Shown piece by piece: positions 11,975 to 12,079 of a DNA stretch of 12,079 nucleotides (positions are counted from its first letter, which is position 1; the number at the start of each line of letters is the position of its first letter). Origin of the DNA: an uncultured archaeon (GTDB lineage: Archaea > Nanobdellota > Nanobdellia > Woesearchaeales > ARS49); contig CABMGU010000055.1 in the NCBI GenBank assembly GCA_902385765.1, forward strand, positions 1 to 12,079, given 5' to 3'. The position numbers and the translations under genes are program-made. The notes beneath the pieces were generated by a model. The model was not told the DNA's origin. It searched no databases and worked only from the letters and a program-made list of their open reading frames with translations.

Positions 11975-12079
11975 TGGACGCCAGAAAACTATTTGAAAGA
12001 ATAAAAACAGACAACATCAGACTGCACTGCATACAAGTAGAAGCGATAATGAAAGAGCTGGCAGTTGAAATGGGCGAAG
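11971..12079 (+). CDS. HD-domain (HDIG) hydrolase, N-terminal fragment
   Basis: Open from ATG 11971 (overlapping the DRG stop as ATGA; an alternative in-frame ATG follows directly at 11974) to the window edge, giving about 36 residues. LHCIQVEAIMKELAVEMGE resembles the opening helix of archaeal and thermophile HDIG-domain phosphohydrolases (the family pattern is xLxxHxxAVExxMRxxAxxLG). The metal-binding HD residues would lie beyond the edge, so the call rests on the first helix only. It is translated from the DRG mRNA. No function can be assigned from this part. Confidence 0.6.
   Translation, partial: MMDARKLFERIKTDNIRLHCIQVEAIMKELAVEMGE

Noticed and set aside
1..12079. CRISPR array, integrase, toxin-antitoxin pair or phage genes
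   Set aside because: No direct repeat-spacer pattern and no protein of these types was found; the window is mostly housekeeping.

Overview
The window is archaeal. It encodes an archaeal SecD end, archaeal release factor aRF1, ribosomal protein eL43 (L37Ae), RNA polymerase subunit RpoP, prefoldin beta, a UPF0147 protein and two TGS-domain GTPases (YchF/Ygr210 type and DRG type). A stand-alone 5S rRNA gene, compact proteins, and three lineage-restricted-looking paralogues of unknown function suggest a DPANN archaeon (Woesearchaeota/Pacearchaeota-like). That placement is an inference, not proven here. DNA is AT-rich. Nearly every first gene of a transcript has a TATA-like box centred 26-28 bp before its start codon, so most transcripts are predicted leaderless. 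Internal genes overlap their neighbours or carry Shine-Dalgarno (SD) sequences.

Layout: secD 3' end (1-255); a short NFACT/Rqc2-like gene (289-1287); 5S rRNA on the minus strand abutting it (1291-1398); a GGDEF diguanylate-cyclase-like gene (1452-2774) that appears to share one palindromic TATA box with the 5S gene; structured element A (2786-2867); a Ygr210/YchF-like GTPase on the minus strand (2878-4068); a family-X gene (4145-4756); structured element B (4773-4911); an operon of two more family-X genes and an HExxH protein (4988-6742); a convergent metallophosphoesterase (6729-7307); the minus-strand operon aRF1 - SprT-like protein (9106 down to 7362); a divergent information-processing operon eL43-rpoP-pfdB-UPF0147 (9199-10214); a small MscS-like membrane protein on the minus strand (10200-10712); structured element C in the leader of a DRG GTPase gene (10880-11974); and the start of an HD-domain gene (11971 to the end).

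Most genes serve translation and its quality control: 5S rRNA, eL43, aRF1, two ribosome-associated GTPase families, the Rqc2-like protein and prefoldin. SecD serves export and RpoP serves transcription.

The most unusual signal is a set of three non-coding elements (A, B, C) in the same orientation. They share a cloverleaf-like architecture: an outer 7-8 bp stem, a small 3-bp arm (larger and doubled in B), a long pyrimidine/purine hairpin with a 10-nt loop, and a short GC-rich hairpin. Stem sequences differ between copies while pairing is kept, which points to a structured RNA rather than a simple DNA repeat. The second is a GGDEF domain with intact catalytic residues in an archaeon.
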